Below are positions 1 through 8,007 of a stretch of 64,000 bases of DNA, one piece after another. The translations under genes were made by a program, and so were the position numbers. The notes under the pieces are model-generated. The model saw only the letters and a program-made list of their open reading frames with translations. It had not been told where the DNA came from and ran no database searches. Position 1 is the stretch's first letter; every line of letters starts with the position of its first letter. This stretch comes from Pedobacter endophyticus (GTDB lineage Bacteria; Bacteroidota; Bacteroidia; Sphingobacteriales; Sphingobacteriaceae): assembly GCF_015679185.1 (NCBI RefSeq), contig NZ_CP064939.1, forward strand, positions 2,418,001 to 2,482,000, written 5' to 3'.

Positions 1-1107
1 GGCAAGGCTTACTGCCAAACCGTGTGTACGTTCTGCAATTGCTTTTAATCCTTTCGGCCCGTGGTAAGCGGCGTAAAAGCCAGCCATAATAGCCAATAAA
101 GCTTGTGCTGTACAAATATTAGAAGTTGCTTTATCTCTGCGGATATGTTGCTCACGGGTTTGCAAGGCCATGCGTAGCGCATAGTCGCCGTGGCTATCGA
201 TGGTTACGCCAATAATACGACCTGGGATTGAACGTTTATATTCTTCTTTGGTCGCGAAAAATGCCGCATGAGGTCCACCAAAGCCCATCGGAATACCAAA
301 ACGTTGCGTTGTACCTACTACGATGTCGGCACCCCATTCGCCCGGGGGCGTTAGCAAAGTTAAGCTTAAGATATCAGCAGCAACAGTTAGCTTGATATTT
401 TTGCTGTGTAGTTCTGCCGCGAAGGCTTGATAATCGAACACTTCTCCATTACCAGCAGGATATTGTACAATTGCACCGAAAAATTCATCTGTCGCGACAA
501 AATCGAGGTGATTTCCAATTACCAATTCGATGCCATAAGGGTTGGCACGGGTTTTTAAAATATCGGTTGTTTGTGCAAAAAGTAGTTCTGATACGAAGAA
601 TTTTTTGGCAGCTTGATTTTTACGGGTGCTGTATTGCATAAACATGGCCTCAGCCGCAGCTGTACCCTCATCTAGTAACGATGCATTTGCAATTTCCATT
701 CCTGTTAAATCAATTACCATGGTTTGGAAATTTAACAGTGCCTGTAAACGACCCTGCGCAATTTCTGCCTGATAAGGCGTATACTGCGTGTACCATCCCG
801 GATTTTCGAATACGTTACGCAAAATTACGCCCGGCGTAATGGTATCGTAGTAACCCTGACCGATAAAGCTCTTGAAAACCTTGTTTAGCAACGAAGTTTG
901 CTTTAAAGTACCAAGGTATTCTGTTTCAGACTTGGCCGCAGGGAGATTTAAAGGTTGTTTTAACCTGATTGCAGTTGGAACGGTTTGTTCAATCAGCTCG
1001 TCGATAGAATTTACGCCAACAGTTTGCAACATTTCGGCTGTTTCTGCCTCATTTGGCGCAATATGACGATTTTGAAAATCTTCCTTGTAATGGATATTTA
1101 AGCTCAT
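1..1107 (-). CDS. gcvP: Glycine dehydrogenase (decarboxylating), P protein, N-terminal part
   Basis: Pyridoxal-phosphate enzyme of the glycine cleavage system; it decarboxylates glycine and passes the aminomethyl group to lipoylated GcvH in the cytoplasm. The visible 369 codons begin [11 protein letters not shown] and contain the typical N-terminal P-protein segments, for example [36 protein letters not shown]-like [11 protein letters not shown] and the [12 protein letters not shown] stretch. The reading frame is still open at base 1, so the C-terminal half with the PLP lysine lies outside the window. The ATG at 1105-1107 is chosen because it matches the normal family start and lies 25 bases behind a TACCTTTG promoter box. 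The frame has no stops in the visible part. Identification is confident; start is probable. Confidence 0.95.
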   Translation of the reverse strand, partial: MSLNIHYKEDFQNRHIAPNEAETAEMLQTVGVNSIDELIEQTVPTAIRLKQPLNLPAAKSETEYLGTLKQTSLLNKVFKSFIGQGYYDTITPGVILRNVFENPGWYTQYTPYQAEIAQGRLQALLNFQTMVIDLTGMEIANASLLDEGTAAAEAMFMQYSTRKNQAAKKFFVSELLFAQTTDILKTRANPYGIELVIGNHLDFVATDEFFGAIVQYPAGNGEVFDYQAFAAELHSKNIKLTVAADILSLTLLTPPGEWGADIVVGTTQRFGIPMGFGGPHAAFFATKEEYKRSIPGRIIGVTIDSHGDYALRMALQTREQHIRRDKATSNICTAQALLAIMAGFYAAYHGPKGLKAIAERTHGLAVSLA

Positions 1108-1132
1108 GCGGTATGAATAATAAATTTGCGTG

Positions 1133-1140
1133 CAAAGGTA
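1133..1140 (-). promoter_or_regulatory. Candidate -7 promoter box of gcvP
   Basis: Read on the minus strand this is TACCTTTG, a match to the Bacteroidota -7 consensus TAnnTTTG, 25 bases before the gcvP ATG. No clear TTG -33 box is seen at the usual 19-21 base distance. Confidence 0.45.
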
Positions 1141-1262
1141 GCAAAAACGAACAGCTATTTTGCTATCTGTCAGTGTAAAAAAGGTGTCGTTATTATTGCT
1201 TTAAAGCCTATAGAAATGATAGGTTTTGTTGAAGCCGTCATATAGAATCCTGATTTTTTATC

Positions 1263-1392
1263 GGGCGAGATCGCTCTCGCCGATTAGCAGTAACTTAAAG
1301 CCAGTAGTGCTTAGGTAACACCTGCGGGGATTTCTCTTTGAGCTGTGCCAAAGGCATCCCTTTGGGAAAATAGCTCGAGTTCGAAATGACAG
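1263..1392 (+). repeat. Diverged copy of the 138-bp dispersed repeat
   Basis: Shares the core AGTAGTGCTTAGGTAACA and the surrounding layout with the two copies at 2840 and 3004, and ends in a TCGAAATGAC motif like the TCGAGATGAC end of those copies. It carries an internal hairpin (CCAAAGG, cat, CCCTTTGG) that the other two lack. The 453-base gap between gcvP and the next gene holds only this repeat and a small hairpin at 1476-1504. Confidence 0.6.
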
Positions 1393-1475
1393 GGACCCTT
1401 AAATAACATCGTCATCTCTATAATCTCGCTAATACTATCCAACTTTTGTGGGTTGAAACATCCATTGCGCAAATT

Positions 1476-1504
1476 AAAAATATTCCTAACGGGAATATTT
1501 TTTA
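1476..1504. terminator. AT-rich hairpin before the DUF4282 gene
   Basis: The arms AAATATTCC and GGGAATATTTT surround a 4-5 base loop and are followed by a T run on the plus strand. It could be a weak terminator or a protein-binding palindrome 57 bases upstream of the gene starting at 1561; the sequence does not decide between them. Confidence 0.3.
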
Positions 1505-1560
1505 ACACAAGATGGTTGTAACACTCAGTTATATTTTTATATTTGATAAACAAACAAATT

Positions 1561-1833
1561 ATGTATAACAAATTTTTATTCTTTGACGTGATGATTACTC
1601 CAAAACTCATCACATTTATTTACTGGCTCATGCTATTGGGTGCGGTAGGCTATGGCTTAAGCTCTATGTTTTCGGGCTACGATGGCTTTACTATTGGGAA
1701 CATGGTAAAAGGCCTGGCATTTATAGTGGCGGGTATAGTGGGATCGAGGGTATGGTGCGAACTGATGATTGTAGTATTCAAAATAAACGAAAACCTACAA
1801 GAGCTCAAAAACAAGAAAGGAACTGAGCTATGA
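1561..1833 (+). CDS. Small DUF4282-type membrane protein
   Basis: A 90-residue protein starting MYNKFLFFDVMITP. The start F-x-x-M-I-T-P-x-L-I followed by a YW pair, two hydrophobic segments (about residues 12-35 and 40-60), and the end R-x-W-x-E-L-x-I-V-x-F-K-I-N-E-N match the DUF4282 family of short bacterial inner-membrane proteins of unknown function. An in-frame ATG at 1543 would add six residues, but family members begin close to the second ATG, so 1561 is preferred. The stop codon overlaps the next ATG (ATGA), so it is translationally linked to the lipoprotein gene. Molecular function is unknown. Confidence 0.7.
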   Translation: MYNKFLFFDVMITPKLITFIYWLMLLGAVGYGLSSMFSGYDGFTIGNMVKGLAFIVAGIVGSRVWCELMIVVFKINENLQELKNKKGTEL

Positions 1834-2174
1834 GAATAACAATTTGCATTGCTTGCCTATTGTTTATATTAGTTGGCTGCAGCTCGAACGCCCCAAAAAA
1901 TGTGGCAGAAAAATTCTTAATGAATCTGAGTGCCGGGAAAATTGACGAAGCAAAAAAATACGCGACAGAGCCTACTGGAAAAATGTTAGACCTGATGATC
2001 GGTTTAGGCGGAGCCAAAGACCTAAACCCAAATTTTAAATTTACGTTTGTTAGGGATTCCATTGTCGAAAACCAAGCCTGGGTGTTTTATAAAGACGAAA
2101 AGGACAAACCCGATAAAATAGAATTAGTAAAATTAGATGGCAAATGGAAAGTTAACGTCGGTTCTAAGAAATAG
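1830..2174 (+). CDS. Small lipoprotein, DUF4878-like
   Basis: A 114-residue exported lipoprotein: hydrophobic signal peptide, lipobox LVGC with the acceptor cysteine at residue 17, then a single domain containing AEKFLMNLSAGKIDEAKKY and ending WKVNVGSKK. The pattern of an N-terminal helix with a gain-of-residue 'G-x-x-x-x-A-K-K-Y' motif and a closing W-K-V strand is that of the DUF4878/NTF2-like lipoprotein group common in Bacteroidota. It overlaps the preceding stop by four bases and the following gene by 38 bases. Function is unknown; a role in the envelope is inferred from the lipobox only. Confidence 0.7.
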   Translation: MRITICIACLLFILVGCSSNAPKNVAEKFLMNLSAGKIDEAKKYATEPTGKMLDLMIGLGGAKDLNPNFKFTFVRDSIVENQAWVFYKDEKDKPDKIELVKLDGKWKVNVGSKK

Positions 2175-2757
2175 CTTTCTATTGCTTTTTTTGCTGGTCA
2201 GTTGCAAAGCTAAAAACGATCATACAGCAAACGACTTTCAAGCTTGCAACAACTTTAAATCGGGTGATATCATCTGCAGGCTGGGCAACGGCTTTTTCTC
2301 TGAGTATTTTAAAAACATGTCGCCCGGCGAAAAGAAATACTCACATGTTGGGGTTATCTGTAAAGATGGCTCCAACATTGATGTAATCCATACAGAAGCT
2401 AGCGAACTTACCGGTGTTGGATTTGTGAAAAAAGAAAGTATGGAAACGTTTTTGAAAGAAATTGAGGTTTGGGGTGTCTACAGATTAAAAGCAAATGAAG
2501 AAATTCAGTTGGCAATTACCCAGTGGGCCAAAGCATATCTGGCAAAAAAGACACCATTCGATTTAAATTTCAACTCAAGCAATGATAATGAACTGTACTG
2601 CACAGAACTAGTTGCCAATTGTATTAATAAAAGCTTTGGAAACAGGGTTATCAAGCCAACAATCGCTAAAAATAAACCAGCCGTGCTCTATGTTTCCGAC
2701 ATCTATCTTAACCCGATGTTCGAACCTGTTTTTACATCAGGGCGAGTGAGAAAATAA
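2137..2757 (+). CDS. YiiX-like permuted papain-fold lipoprotein
   Basis: A 206-residue predicted lipoprotein (signal peptide, lipobox LVSC, Cys23) with the layout of the YiiX/YaeF-YycO group, the circularly permuted papain-like amidases of the NlpC/P60 superfamily. Residues 40-47 (FKSGDIIC) give the family's G-D-I/L-V-F-like start, KYSHVGV places the His at residue 70, and ELYCTELV places the candidate nucleophilic Cys at 155. Known relatives are proposed to cleave amide or ester bonds in peptidoglycan or lipids; the substrate here is not known. The ATG at 2137 lies inside the upstream lipoprotein gene in another frame (38-base overlap), but it gives a sensible signal peptide with K5 and R11 before the hydrophobic stretch. 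No later ATG would keep the lipobox. Confidence 0.75.
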   Translation: MANGKLTSVLRNSFLLLFLLVSCKAKNDHTANDFQACNNFKSGDIICRLGNGFFSEYFKNMSPGEKKYSHVGVICKDGSNIDVIHTEASELTGVGFVKKESMETFLKEIEVWGVYRLKANEEIQLAITQWAKAYLAKKTPFDLNFNSSNDNELYCTELVANCINKSFGNRVIKPTIAKNKPAVLYVSDIYLNPMFEPVFTSGRVRK

Positions 2758-2839
2758 AGATTAATACTTTTCGGATGCAGCGCTTGCCGGACAAATCTCT
2801 CAGCTTCTCCCGCTCGGAACTAGCTCTCCCCCCTAGCAT

Positions 2840-2977
2840 CATATCGAAAACCGATCCTTCATCGGTTGAGATATCTCTCGCCTATTAGTAGGAATTTAAA
2901 GCAAGTAGTGCTTAGGTAACATCTGCCCGCCGCCAACAAAGATCTCTCCGTTCCGCTGCGCTGCTGTCGAGATGACG
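2840..2977 (+). repeat. 138-bp dispersed repeat, copy A
   Basis: Almost identical to 3004-3141 with about ten differences. It contains an inverted repeat (AACCGAT..ATCGGTT), the core AGTAGTGCTTAGGTAACA, and ends with AGATCTCTCC followed by TCGAGATGACG. That end is the same as the right end of the GIY-YIG-linked units at 46.6-48.6 kb. The 417-base gap after the YiiX-like gene holds only this copy and copy B. Confidence 0.85.
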
Positions 2978-3003
2978 GGAAATGTGAGGAATAACTCGCC
3001 CCT

Positions 3004-3141
3004 CATATCGAAAACCGATTCTTCATCAGTTGAGATATCTCTCGCCTATTAGTAGGAATTTAAAGCCAGTAGTGCTTAGCTAACACCTGCCCGCCGCCAA
3101 CAAAGATCTCTCCGTTCCGCTGCGCTGCTGTCGAGATGACG
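3004..3141 (+). repeat. 138-bp dispersed repeat, copy B
   Basis: Second direct copy, 164 bases after copy A, with the same boundaries and the same TCGAGATGACG end. Together with the diverged copy at 1263 it brackets the three-gene cassette 1561-2757. Confidence 0.85.
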
Positions 3142-3174
3142 ATGAACCGTAAGTTCATAATGAAAACCGGGCTC

Positions 3175-3738
3175 TTATCGCTGCACTTTCCAACCCTCAT
3201 CCTTGGTTAATTTCAACTTATACGTCTTGGTGATAAAGTTGCTGTTCTCGTTGGCCTCTTTATCAAATGGTGCAAAGTCGGTTGTTTTCATTTTAAGTGA
3301 AACCGTTACCTTGCTGGTGCTCGAATTTACCTGTTCAAAATTAACAGGCTTTGAATCGGCTAAAACGTATTCCAATACCTTTACAGTCGCCTTGTCGCGG
3401 TCTTGCTTCAGCACCAACGGACTGGCTTTCTCAGTGAGTGTGATTTGATAAGTAAAGCTACTATCACTGGAGAGAAATTTCTTTTTTGCCTCTTTCAAGT
3501 CTAGCGTAACCAACCCTTTACTGGCCAATGTTTTGTATTTACCTAATTCAAAAAGTTCACTTGTACTGTTAAATTTCATCTCTCCGAAGCTAAACCGCGT
3601 AGTTTTGTATTCAGGGTTTGCATTTAAGTACTCGGTTATAACCTCTCCGGCTTCATCCTGGTTAATGGTGGCTTTAGGCTTACATCCGGTAAAGCCGATA
3701 ATCATAATAGATGCAATATAAATGGTTAATCTTTTCAT
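3175..3738 (-). CDS. Hypothetical lipoprotein
   Basis: A 187-residue exported protein with a signal peptide (MKRLTIYIASIMIIGFTGC) and lipobox FTGC, Cys19. The mature part has alternating beta-rich segments, a repeated T-x-K-V/T pattern and ends WKVQR. No catalytic motif is recognised. The KYKTLASKGLVTL segment followed by a YQITLTEKA segment may form one beta domain, but this is only impression. It is a monocistron: the upstream neighbour on the same strand is not close and the downstream side is the repeat region. Likely an outer- or inner-membrane-anchored lipoprotein of unknown function. Confidence 0.65.
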   Translation of the reverse strand: MKRLTIYIASIMIIGFTGCKPKATINQDEAGEVITEYLNANPEYKTTRFSFGEMKFNSTSELFELGKYKTLASKGLVTLDLKEAKKKFLSSDSSFTYQITLTEKASPLVLKQDRDKATVKVLEYVLADSKPVNFEQVNSSTSKVTVSLKMKTTDFAPFDKEANENSNFITKTYKLKLTKDEGWKVQR

Positions 3739-3842
3739 TGTTGAAATGTTTGCTTTTTAAATATATTCAATTTTTAACAAGTTAGGGGCCAGAAATTAAA
3801 AAAATGATGCAAATGAAAGAGAAGGCCCGGATGCGAAATAGC

Positions 3843-4736
3843 TCACAATCGCTTTCTCAAATATTTTAGGTTGGGAAGCACCATGGCCAACAAGATCACG
3901 AAAACGCCAATCCAGCGCAAGAAAGAAACCTGTTCGTGCAAAACGATAGCGGCCATTATTACCGCCACGGGCAGTTCGGCAGCACTTAGTATCGAACTTA
4001 ACGCAGTTCCGATCCCGGGCACGCCTTTGGCGTAAAAAAGCGGCGGAATTACTGTTCCAAAAACAGCAATGATAAGCCCCCATTTTAAAAGACTGCCGCC
4101 TAACGATCCGTTGTATAAAAACGTTGGCGGAAAAAGCACAAATATTAAGATGCAAGCTCCGGAAATCATCAACGCACTTTTCTTCAAAGCTGGATATTCA
4201 TTTCCAACCTTTCCACTCAGCATTAAGAAGCCGGCATAGGAAACCGCAGCAAGAAGGCCAAAACCCACGCCTTTTAAACTCAGCCGCTCAACTGTTGCCT
4301 CTGCCATTCCACTCGCCAAAACCGTTCCGCCCAAAACTAAAAGAATAGCCAGCAGCTGCAATCCGGTCGGTTTCTTTTTATAGATAATCAATTCAAGTAA
4401 AATACTCATCCAGATAAACTGCATCAACAAGATGATGGCTACCGAGTTTGGAACTAATTTTACGCTTTGATAATATAAGATACTTACCAAACCGGTCGAA
4501 ATTCCGGCCAACGCAAGCTTCCACCAAGGCGTAACTAATTTAACTGCTTTAGCCTTATAGGCCGAAGTTTTGCTTTGAAAGAAAAACAACACCCACAAAA
4601 TTACCGCCCCAAAAAAAGCCTGTGCCCCCGTTACATCGCCCAAACTGTAACCATCGTGGTAGGCAAGCTTAACAAATGTAGATAAGATGCCGAAACAACA
4701 GGCGCCAAAAAAAACAAGGAGAATTCCTTTTAACAT
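3843..4736 (-). CDS. EamA/DMT family transporter
   Basis: A 297-residue inner-membrane protein with about ten hydrophobic segments in two EamA repeats: residues about 1-135 and 150-297. Landmarks are the start MLKGILLVFFGACCFG, the first-repeat end SVAIILLMQFIWMSILLELI, and the second-repeat end AAELPVAVIMAAIVLHEQVS, which is the usual E-x-x-x-A-x-x-x-G-like helix of drug/metabolite transporters. Substrate cannot be told from sequence. The ATG at 4734-4736 is preferred over one 21 codons upstream because the extra part is translated from low-complexity intergenic repeat DNA (stretches of AGTATCAAG) and does not look like protein. Confidence 0.85.
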   Translation of the reverse strand: MLKGILLVFFGACCFGILSTFVKLAYHDGYSLGDVTGAQAFFGAVILWVLFFFQSKTSAYKAKAVKLVTPWWKLALAGISTGLVSILYYQSVKLVPNSVAIILLMQFIWMSILLELIIYKKKPTGLQLLAILLVLGGTVLASGMAEATVERLSLKGVGFGLLAAVSYAGFLMLSGKVGNEYPALKKSALMISGACILIFVLFPPTFLYNGSLGGSLLKWGLIIAVFGTVIPPLFYAKGVPGIGTALSSILSAAELPVAVIMAAIVLHEQVSFLRWIGVFVILLAMVLPNLKYLRKRL

Positions 4737-4778
4737 TAAAATCGTATCAAGTAGCGGTTTTTGAGTATTTAGTGTCGA

Positions 4779-4860
4779 GCAGCGAGTATCAAGTATCAAG
4801 AACGTGCAACTGCCTTCAGTTTTTTGGACTTCGGACTCCCGACTTTCGGACTCCCTTTAA
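4779..4860. repeat. Low-complexity intergenic repeats
   Basis: Contains a GAGTATCAAGTATCAAG stretch also seen at 28704 and 58910, and heptamer-like runs (CTTCGGACTCCCGAC, TTTCGGACTCCC) also seen at 27897, 55765, 58995 and 59505. It separates pdxJ from the EamA gene. Confidence 0.6.
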
Positions 4861-4891
4861 GCTTTCGCCTTTGGTCTTTCTGCTCAGCTTT

Positions 4892-5608
4892 TTAAGTAAG
4901 TTGTTGCAAGTATTTTTGAATAGTAGTTTCCAAGCCCAAATAAAGCGCATCGCTAATTAGCGCATGGCCGATAGAAACTTCTAATAAACCCGGAATACTT
5001 TGAGCAAAATAATGCAGATTGTGGAGATCTAAATCGTGGCCTGCATTTAAGCCGATGTTCAACTTATTGGCGTGATGCGCCGCAGCAATATAATTTACAA
5101 TGGCTTTTTCGCGATCGGCATAATAGTTATACGCATAAGCCTCTGTGTACAGTTCCACCCGATCGGTCCCTGTTTCGGCAGCACCTTCAATCATTTCTAC
5201 AACGGGATCCACAAAAATGGAAACACGGATGCCCTGTTTTTGGAAAACGGAAACCATTTCACTCAAATATTCTTTGTGTTTTATCGTATCCCAGCCATGG
5301 TTTGAGGTAATCTGACCTTCGGCATCGGGAACCAAAGTAACCTGTGCAGGCTGGTTGGCCAAAACCAAATCTACAAATTTGTCTTCCCTGCAGTTTCCCT
5401 CAATATTAAACTCCGTAGCAATGGCGGCTTTTAAATCGTAAACATCTTGATAACGGATATGGCGTTCATCAGGACGTGGATGTACCGTAACCCCTTGCGC
5501 ACCGAAACGTTCACAATCCAAGGCAACTTTTACCAAATCAGGATTGTTGCCACCCCTACTGTTGCGAAGTGTAGCAATTTTATTGATGTTTACCGATAAT
5601 TTTGTCAT
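4892..5608 (-). CDS. pdxJ: Pyridoxine 5'-phosphate synthase
   Basis: Condenses 1-deoxy-D-xylulose 5-phosphate with 3-amino-2-oxopropyl phosphate to make pyridoxine 5'-phosphate, the last ring-forming step of the DXP-dependent vitamin B6 pathway. The 238 residues match the family's usual length. Visible family signatures are [16 protein letters not shown] at the N-terminus, [12 protein letters not shown] (His and Arg of the phosphate/substrate site), NIEGNC, VTLVPD, and [11 protein letters not shown] plus [12 protein letters not shown] near the C-terminus. A PLP-pathway enzyme close to gcvP, a PLP user, is probably coincidental. The start ATG sits only four bases behind a TATCTTTG promoter box, suggesting a leaderless or almost leaderless message. 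Confidence 0.97.
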   Translation of the reverse strand: MTKLSVNINKIATLRNSRGGNNPDLVKVALDCERFGAQGVTVHPRPDERHIRYQDVYDLKAAIATEFNIEGNCREDKFVDLVLANQPAQVTLVPDAEGQITSNHGWDTIKHKEYLSEMVSVFQKQGIRVSIFVDPVVEMIEGAAETGTDRVELYTEAYAYNYYADREKAIVNYIAAAHHANKLNIGLNAGHDLDLHNLHYFAQSIPGLLEVSIGHALISDALYLGLETTIQKYLQQLT

Positions 5609-5612
5609 AAGA

Positions 5613-5620
5613 CAAAGATA
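5613..5620 (-). promoter_or_regulatory. -7 promoter box abutting pdxJ
   Basis: Minus-strand TATCTTTG matches TAnnTTTG and ends four bases before the pdxJ ATG. If it is used, transcription starts at or very near the start codon. Confidence 0.45.
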
Positions 5621-5647
5621 AGGCTTTGCTGCTGTTTGTGCGAAATA

Positions 5648-5770
5648 TTAAGCAACGTTCTTGCCAATAAAATAAAACACAATCAGCCAAATTATCCCCT
5701 TAATCAGGAAGAATAGAAAGCCTGCAACACCGACTCGCTTAAACCATAATTTTACTTTTTCCTTATCCAT
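5648..5770 (-). CDS. Small single-pass membrane protein, 40 aa
   Basis: Encodes 40 residues: a charged start MDKEKVKLWFKR, one hydrophobic helix (about residues 13-36, GVAGFLFFLIKG then IIWLIVFYFIG), and a short KNVA tail. The arrangement of positive charges before the helix fits an N-in single-pass inner-membrane protein. It lies 39 bases upstream of pdxJ on the same strand. The pdxJ promoter box lies in that gap, so linkage is not certain. Codon use and the amphipathic start look genuine, but the only support is the ORF itself. Function is unknown. Confidence 0.5.
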   Translation of the reverse strand: MDKEKVKLWFKRVGVAGFLFFLIKGIIWLIVFYFIGKNVA

Positions 5771-5862
5771 TACCTCAGTGGTAAAGGTAAAAGTTTTGAG
5801 TTAAATTAGAAAGATTTTAAATAAGGTTTAACATTTATCGTTTCATATACCAAACACGCTGT

Positions 5863-6198
5863 TTAATTCTTCACCAACTCAATTTCCTTTGCTTTAAACC
5901 GCCCGTTTACAATTTCCCCTGTTACGCGTGCCTTGCTTATGGCATTACAAAACCCATGTTCGCTGTGGGCATCGCCAAAATCGTCAATACCCTTTCCATC
6001 TACGAAATAAGATTTTCCGTTTATTCTCACAGCCAGGTCGCAATCTTTCCCTTTCATTTTAAACTGGCATTCGCCGCAGGCAACTTCTGCCATTTGTTTG
6101 TTAACTGTTTGACGTGACAGCTTAGTTTTGGGTACAACCTGGGCATTTGCCATAATTGAAATAGTGCAAAAACACAGTGCAAACATTAAAATTTTCAT
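5863..6198 (-). CDS. Secreted DUF6370-like protein
   Basis: A 111-residue protein with a signal peptide ending about ANAQ (residue 20). The mature part contains VACGECQFKMKGKDCDLAVRINGKSYFVDG, a Cys-x-x-Cys and a third Cys, followed by DAHSEHGFCNAISKARVTGE. The C-x-x-C...G-x-x-C-D-L-A-V-R pattern with the later G-F-C-N-A matches the small Bacteroidota family I know as DUF6370; no enzymatic role is established. The cysteines could bind a metal or form disulfides. Divergently transcribed from the lactonase gene across about 195 bases. Confidence 0.65.
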   Translation of the reverse strand: MKILMFALCFCTISIMANAQVVPKTKLSRQTVNKQMAEVACGECQFKMKGKDCDLAVRINGKSYFVDGKGIDDFGDAHSEHGFCNAISKARVTGEIVNGRFKAKEIELVKN

Positions 6199-6394
6199 CG
6201 CTTTTTTTTCAAATTTACCCTTTTAAACACACGATTTATCGTAACTTTTAAACTAAACCGATCTTTTTACAAAGTTTTTGTGTTTTCCTTTTTGGGCGGA
6301 TACTAAAACGACAAATGTTAAAAAGCAAAAAAGAAACAATTTTAAAATCGCTTCGACATATTTTTCCTCATATTTGTTTAAACAGACCGACCCC

Positions 6395-7507
6395 ATGAAA
6401 AAACACATTGCAATTATCGTTATGACACTACTTACTACGGCTGCAGTTGCTCAACAAGCAAATTACAACCTCATTGTTGGCACCTATACGGCGCCCGGCA
6501 AAAGTGAGGGCATTTACACTTATCGCTTCGATGCAAGCAAAGGACAGGCTGTGCTAAAACACACCACCAAGGGTACGGCAAATCCCAGCTATTCGGCTAT
6601 TTCTCCTGACAAGAAATTCGTTTACGCCGTAAATGAAACAGGCGAAAGCAGTACAGTCAGCGCTTTTAAATACGATGCGAAAACTGGTGGCTTAACTTTT
6701 TTAAACAAAGTTGATAGTCATGGTGCAGATCCTTGCTTTATTACTGTTGACGGTAAAAATGTTATTGTGGCCAATTACTCAGGAGGTAGCTTAGCTGTGT
6801 TCTCTCGCAAGGCGGATGGATCATTAACGGAGGCCATTCAGGTAGTTAAACACACTGGCAAAAGCATCGACCCAAAAGGCCGGCAGGAAAGTGCTCATGT
6901 ACACATGACAAAATTCAGCCCTGACCATAAGCATTTAATTGTTAATGATTTAGGCGAAGACAAAATTTATATTTACAAGTATAATGCTACTGGAAAAGAT
7001 AAGACGCTGACAGAAAAGGCAGTGGTTGAAACAACACCCGGCACCGCGCCAAGACATATCACTTTTGCGCCCAATGGGAAGTTTGCTTATCTGGCACACG
7101 AGTTTAATGGCATGATAACCGTTTTTTCTTATGCTGATGGAAGCTTGACCAAAATTCAAGAAGTGGGAACTACACCGAAAAATTTTAGCGGGAAGGTTGA
7201 TGGTGCGGACATTCATGTTTCTGCTGACGGAAAATTTCTTTATGAAACGAATCGTGGCGACGCCAATAGTATTTCAGCGTTTTCAATTCTTTCGACAGGA
7301 AAGCTCAAATTTATAGAAACGATAAGCACTTTGGGCAACGGACCAAGGAATTTCACCATCGATCCTACCGGAAAATATCTGTTGGTTGCGCATCAATACA
7401 CCAACGATGTAGTGATATTTAAAAGGAATCCGGTTACAGGAAAGCTGACCGACAGCAGCCAAAGGATTGATGTTGGTGCGCCGGTCTGCCTCGTATTTGA
7501 TAAATAA
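6395..7507 (+). CDS. Lactonase family beta-propeller protein (6-phosphogluconolactonase-like)
   Basis: A 370-residue exported protein of the lactonase family (seven-bladed beta-propeller related to YbhE 6-phosphogluconolactonase). It has a clear signal peptide (MKKHIAIIVMTLLTTAAVAQQ) and then family blades such as NLIVGTYT, GIYTYRFD, NPSYSAISPDKKFVYAVNE, GADPCFITVDGK, SAHVHMTKFSPDHKHL, APRHITFAPNGKFAYL and GNGPRNFTIDPTGKYL. The signal peptide argues for periplasmic action on sugar lactones rather than the cytoplasmic pentose phosphate pathway. The start at 6395 is chosen over an upstream in-frame ATG (6278), whose extra 39 residues are not signal-like. Five bases separate it from the next gene. 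Confidence 0.88.
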   Translation: MKKHIAIIVMTLLTTAAVAQQANYNLIVGTYTAPGKSEGIYTYRFDASKGQAVLKHTTKGTANPSYSAISPDKKFVYAVNETGESSTVSAFKYDAKTGGLTFLNKVDSHGADPCFITVDGKNVIVANYSGGSLAVFSRKADGSLTEAIQVVKHTGKSIDPKGRQESAHVHMTKFSPDHKHLIVNDLGEDKIYIYKYNATGKDKTLTEKAVVETTPGTAPRHITFAPNGKFAYLAHEFNGMITVFSYADGSLTKIQEVGTTPKNFSGKVDGADIHVSADGKFLYETNRGDANSISAFSILSTGKLKFIETISTLGNGPRNFTIDPTGKYLLVAHQYTNDVVIFKRNPVTGKLTDSSQRIDVGAPVCLVFDK

Positions 7508-7512
7508 TTTGC

Positions 7513-8007
7513 ATGGAGAACTTCGATTGGACAACGTTCACGCTAAAAATAGCGGTAAAAGCAACCGTGGCCGAGATTTATAACGCCTGGACTACTGCGG
7601 CTGAGCTTGAAAGGTGGTTTCTGATTGATGCCGGGTTTACCGATGAAAATGGGTTGCAACTTAACAAAGCGCAGCAAGCACTTAAAGGTGATAGTTACAA
7701 ATGGACATGGTACTTATATAACGATATTGAACATGGTAAAATAACGGATGCAAATGGCAAAGATCGTTTTGAGTTTACATTTGCCGGCAATTGCCTTGTT
7801 GAGATCAGGTTGAAAGAAGAATTTGAGTATGTAATTGTAACGTTGACGCAACGAAACATTCCGACTGACGATGTGTCTAAAAAGGAAATTCGTTTGGGAT
7901 GCCACAACGGTTGGAGCTTTTATCTGATCAATTTGAAATCGGTTTACGAGGGCGGCCTCGATTTACGGAATAAAGACAACAGGTTTAAACCGATGATAAA
8001 TAATTAA
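7513..8007 (+). CDS. SRPBCC/AHSA1-like domain protein
   Basis: A 164-residue cytoplasmic protein. The segment KATVAEIYNAWTTAAELERWF is the usual first helix of the AHSA1/SRPBCC ligand-binding (START-like) fold, and the closing HNGWSFYLINLKSVYEGG is the usual long C-terminal helix. Such domains bind hydrophobic ligands or Hsp90-like partners; no ligand can be inferred. It sits between the lactonase and the PhyH gene, with a TAATG overlap to the latter, so the three form an operon. Confidence 0.8.
   Translation: MENFDWTTFTLKIAVKATVAEIYNAWTTAAELERWFLIDAGFTDENGLQLNKAQQALKGDSYKWTWYLYNDIEHGKITDANGKDRFEFTFAGNCLVEIRLKEEFEYVIVTLTQRNIPTDDVSKKEIRLGCHNGWSFYLINLKSVYEGGLDLRNKDNRFKPMINN

Noticed and set aside
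1311..1613. Minus-strand ORF of 100 residues upstream of the DUF4282 gene
   Set aside because: It runs through a dispersed repeat and a hairpin and shows no domain; a shadow of noncoding DNA.
6278..6394. Upstream in-frame start of the lactonase gene
   Set aside because: The extra 39 residues are not signal-like, and the ATG at 6395 begins a clear signal peptide.
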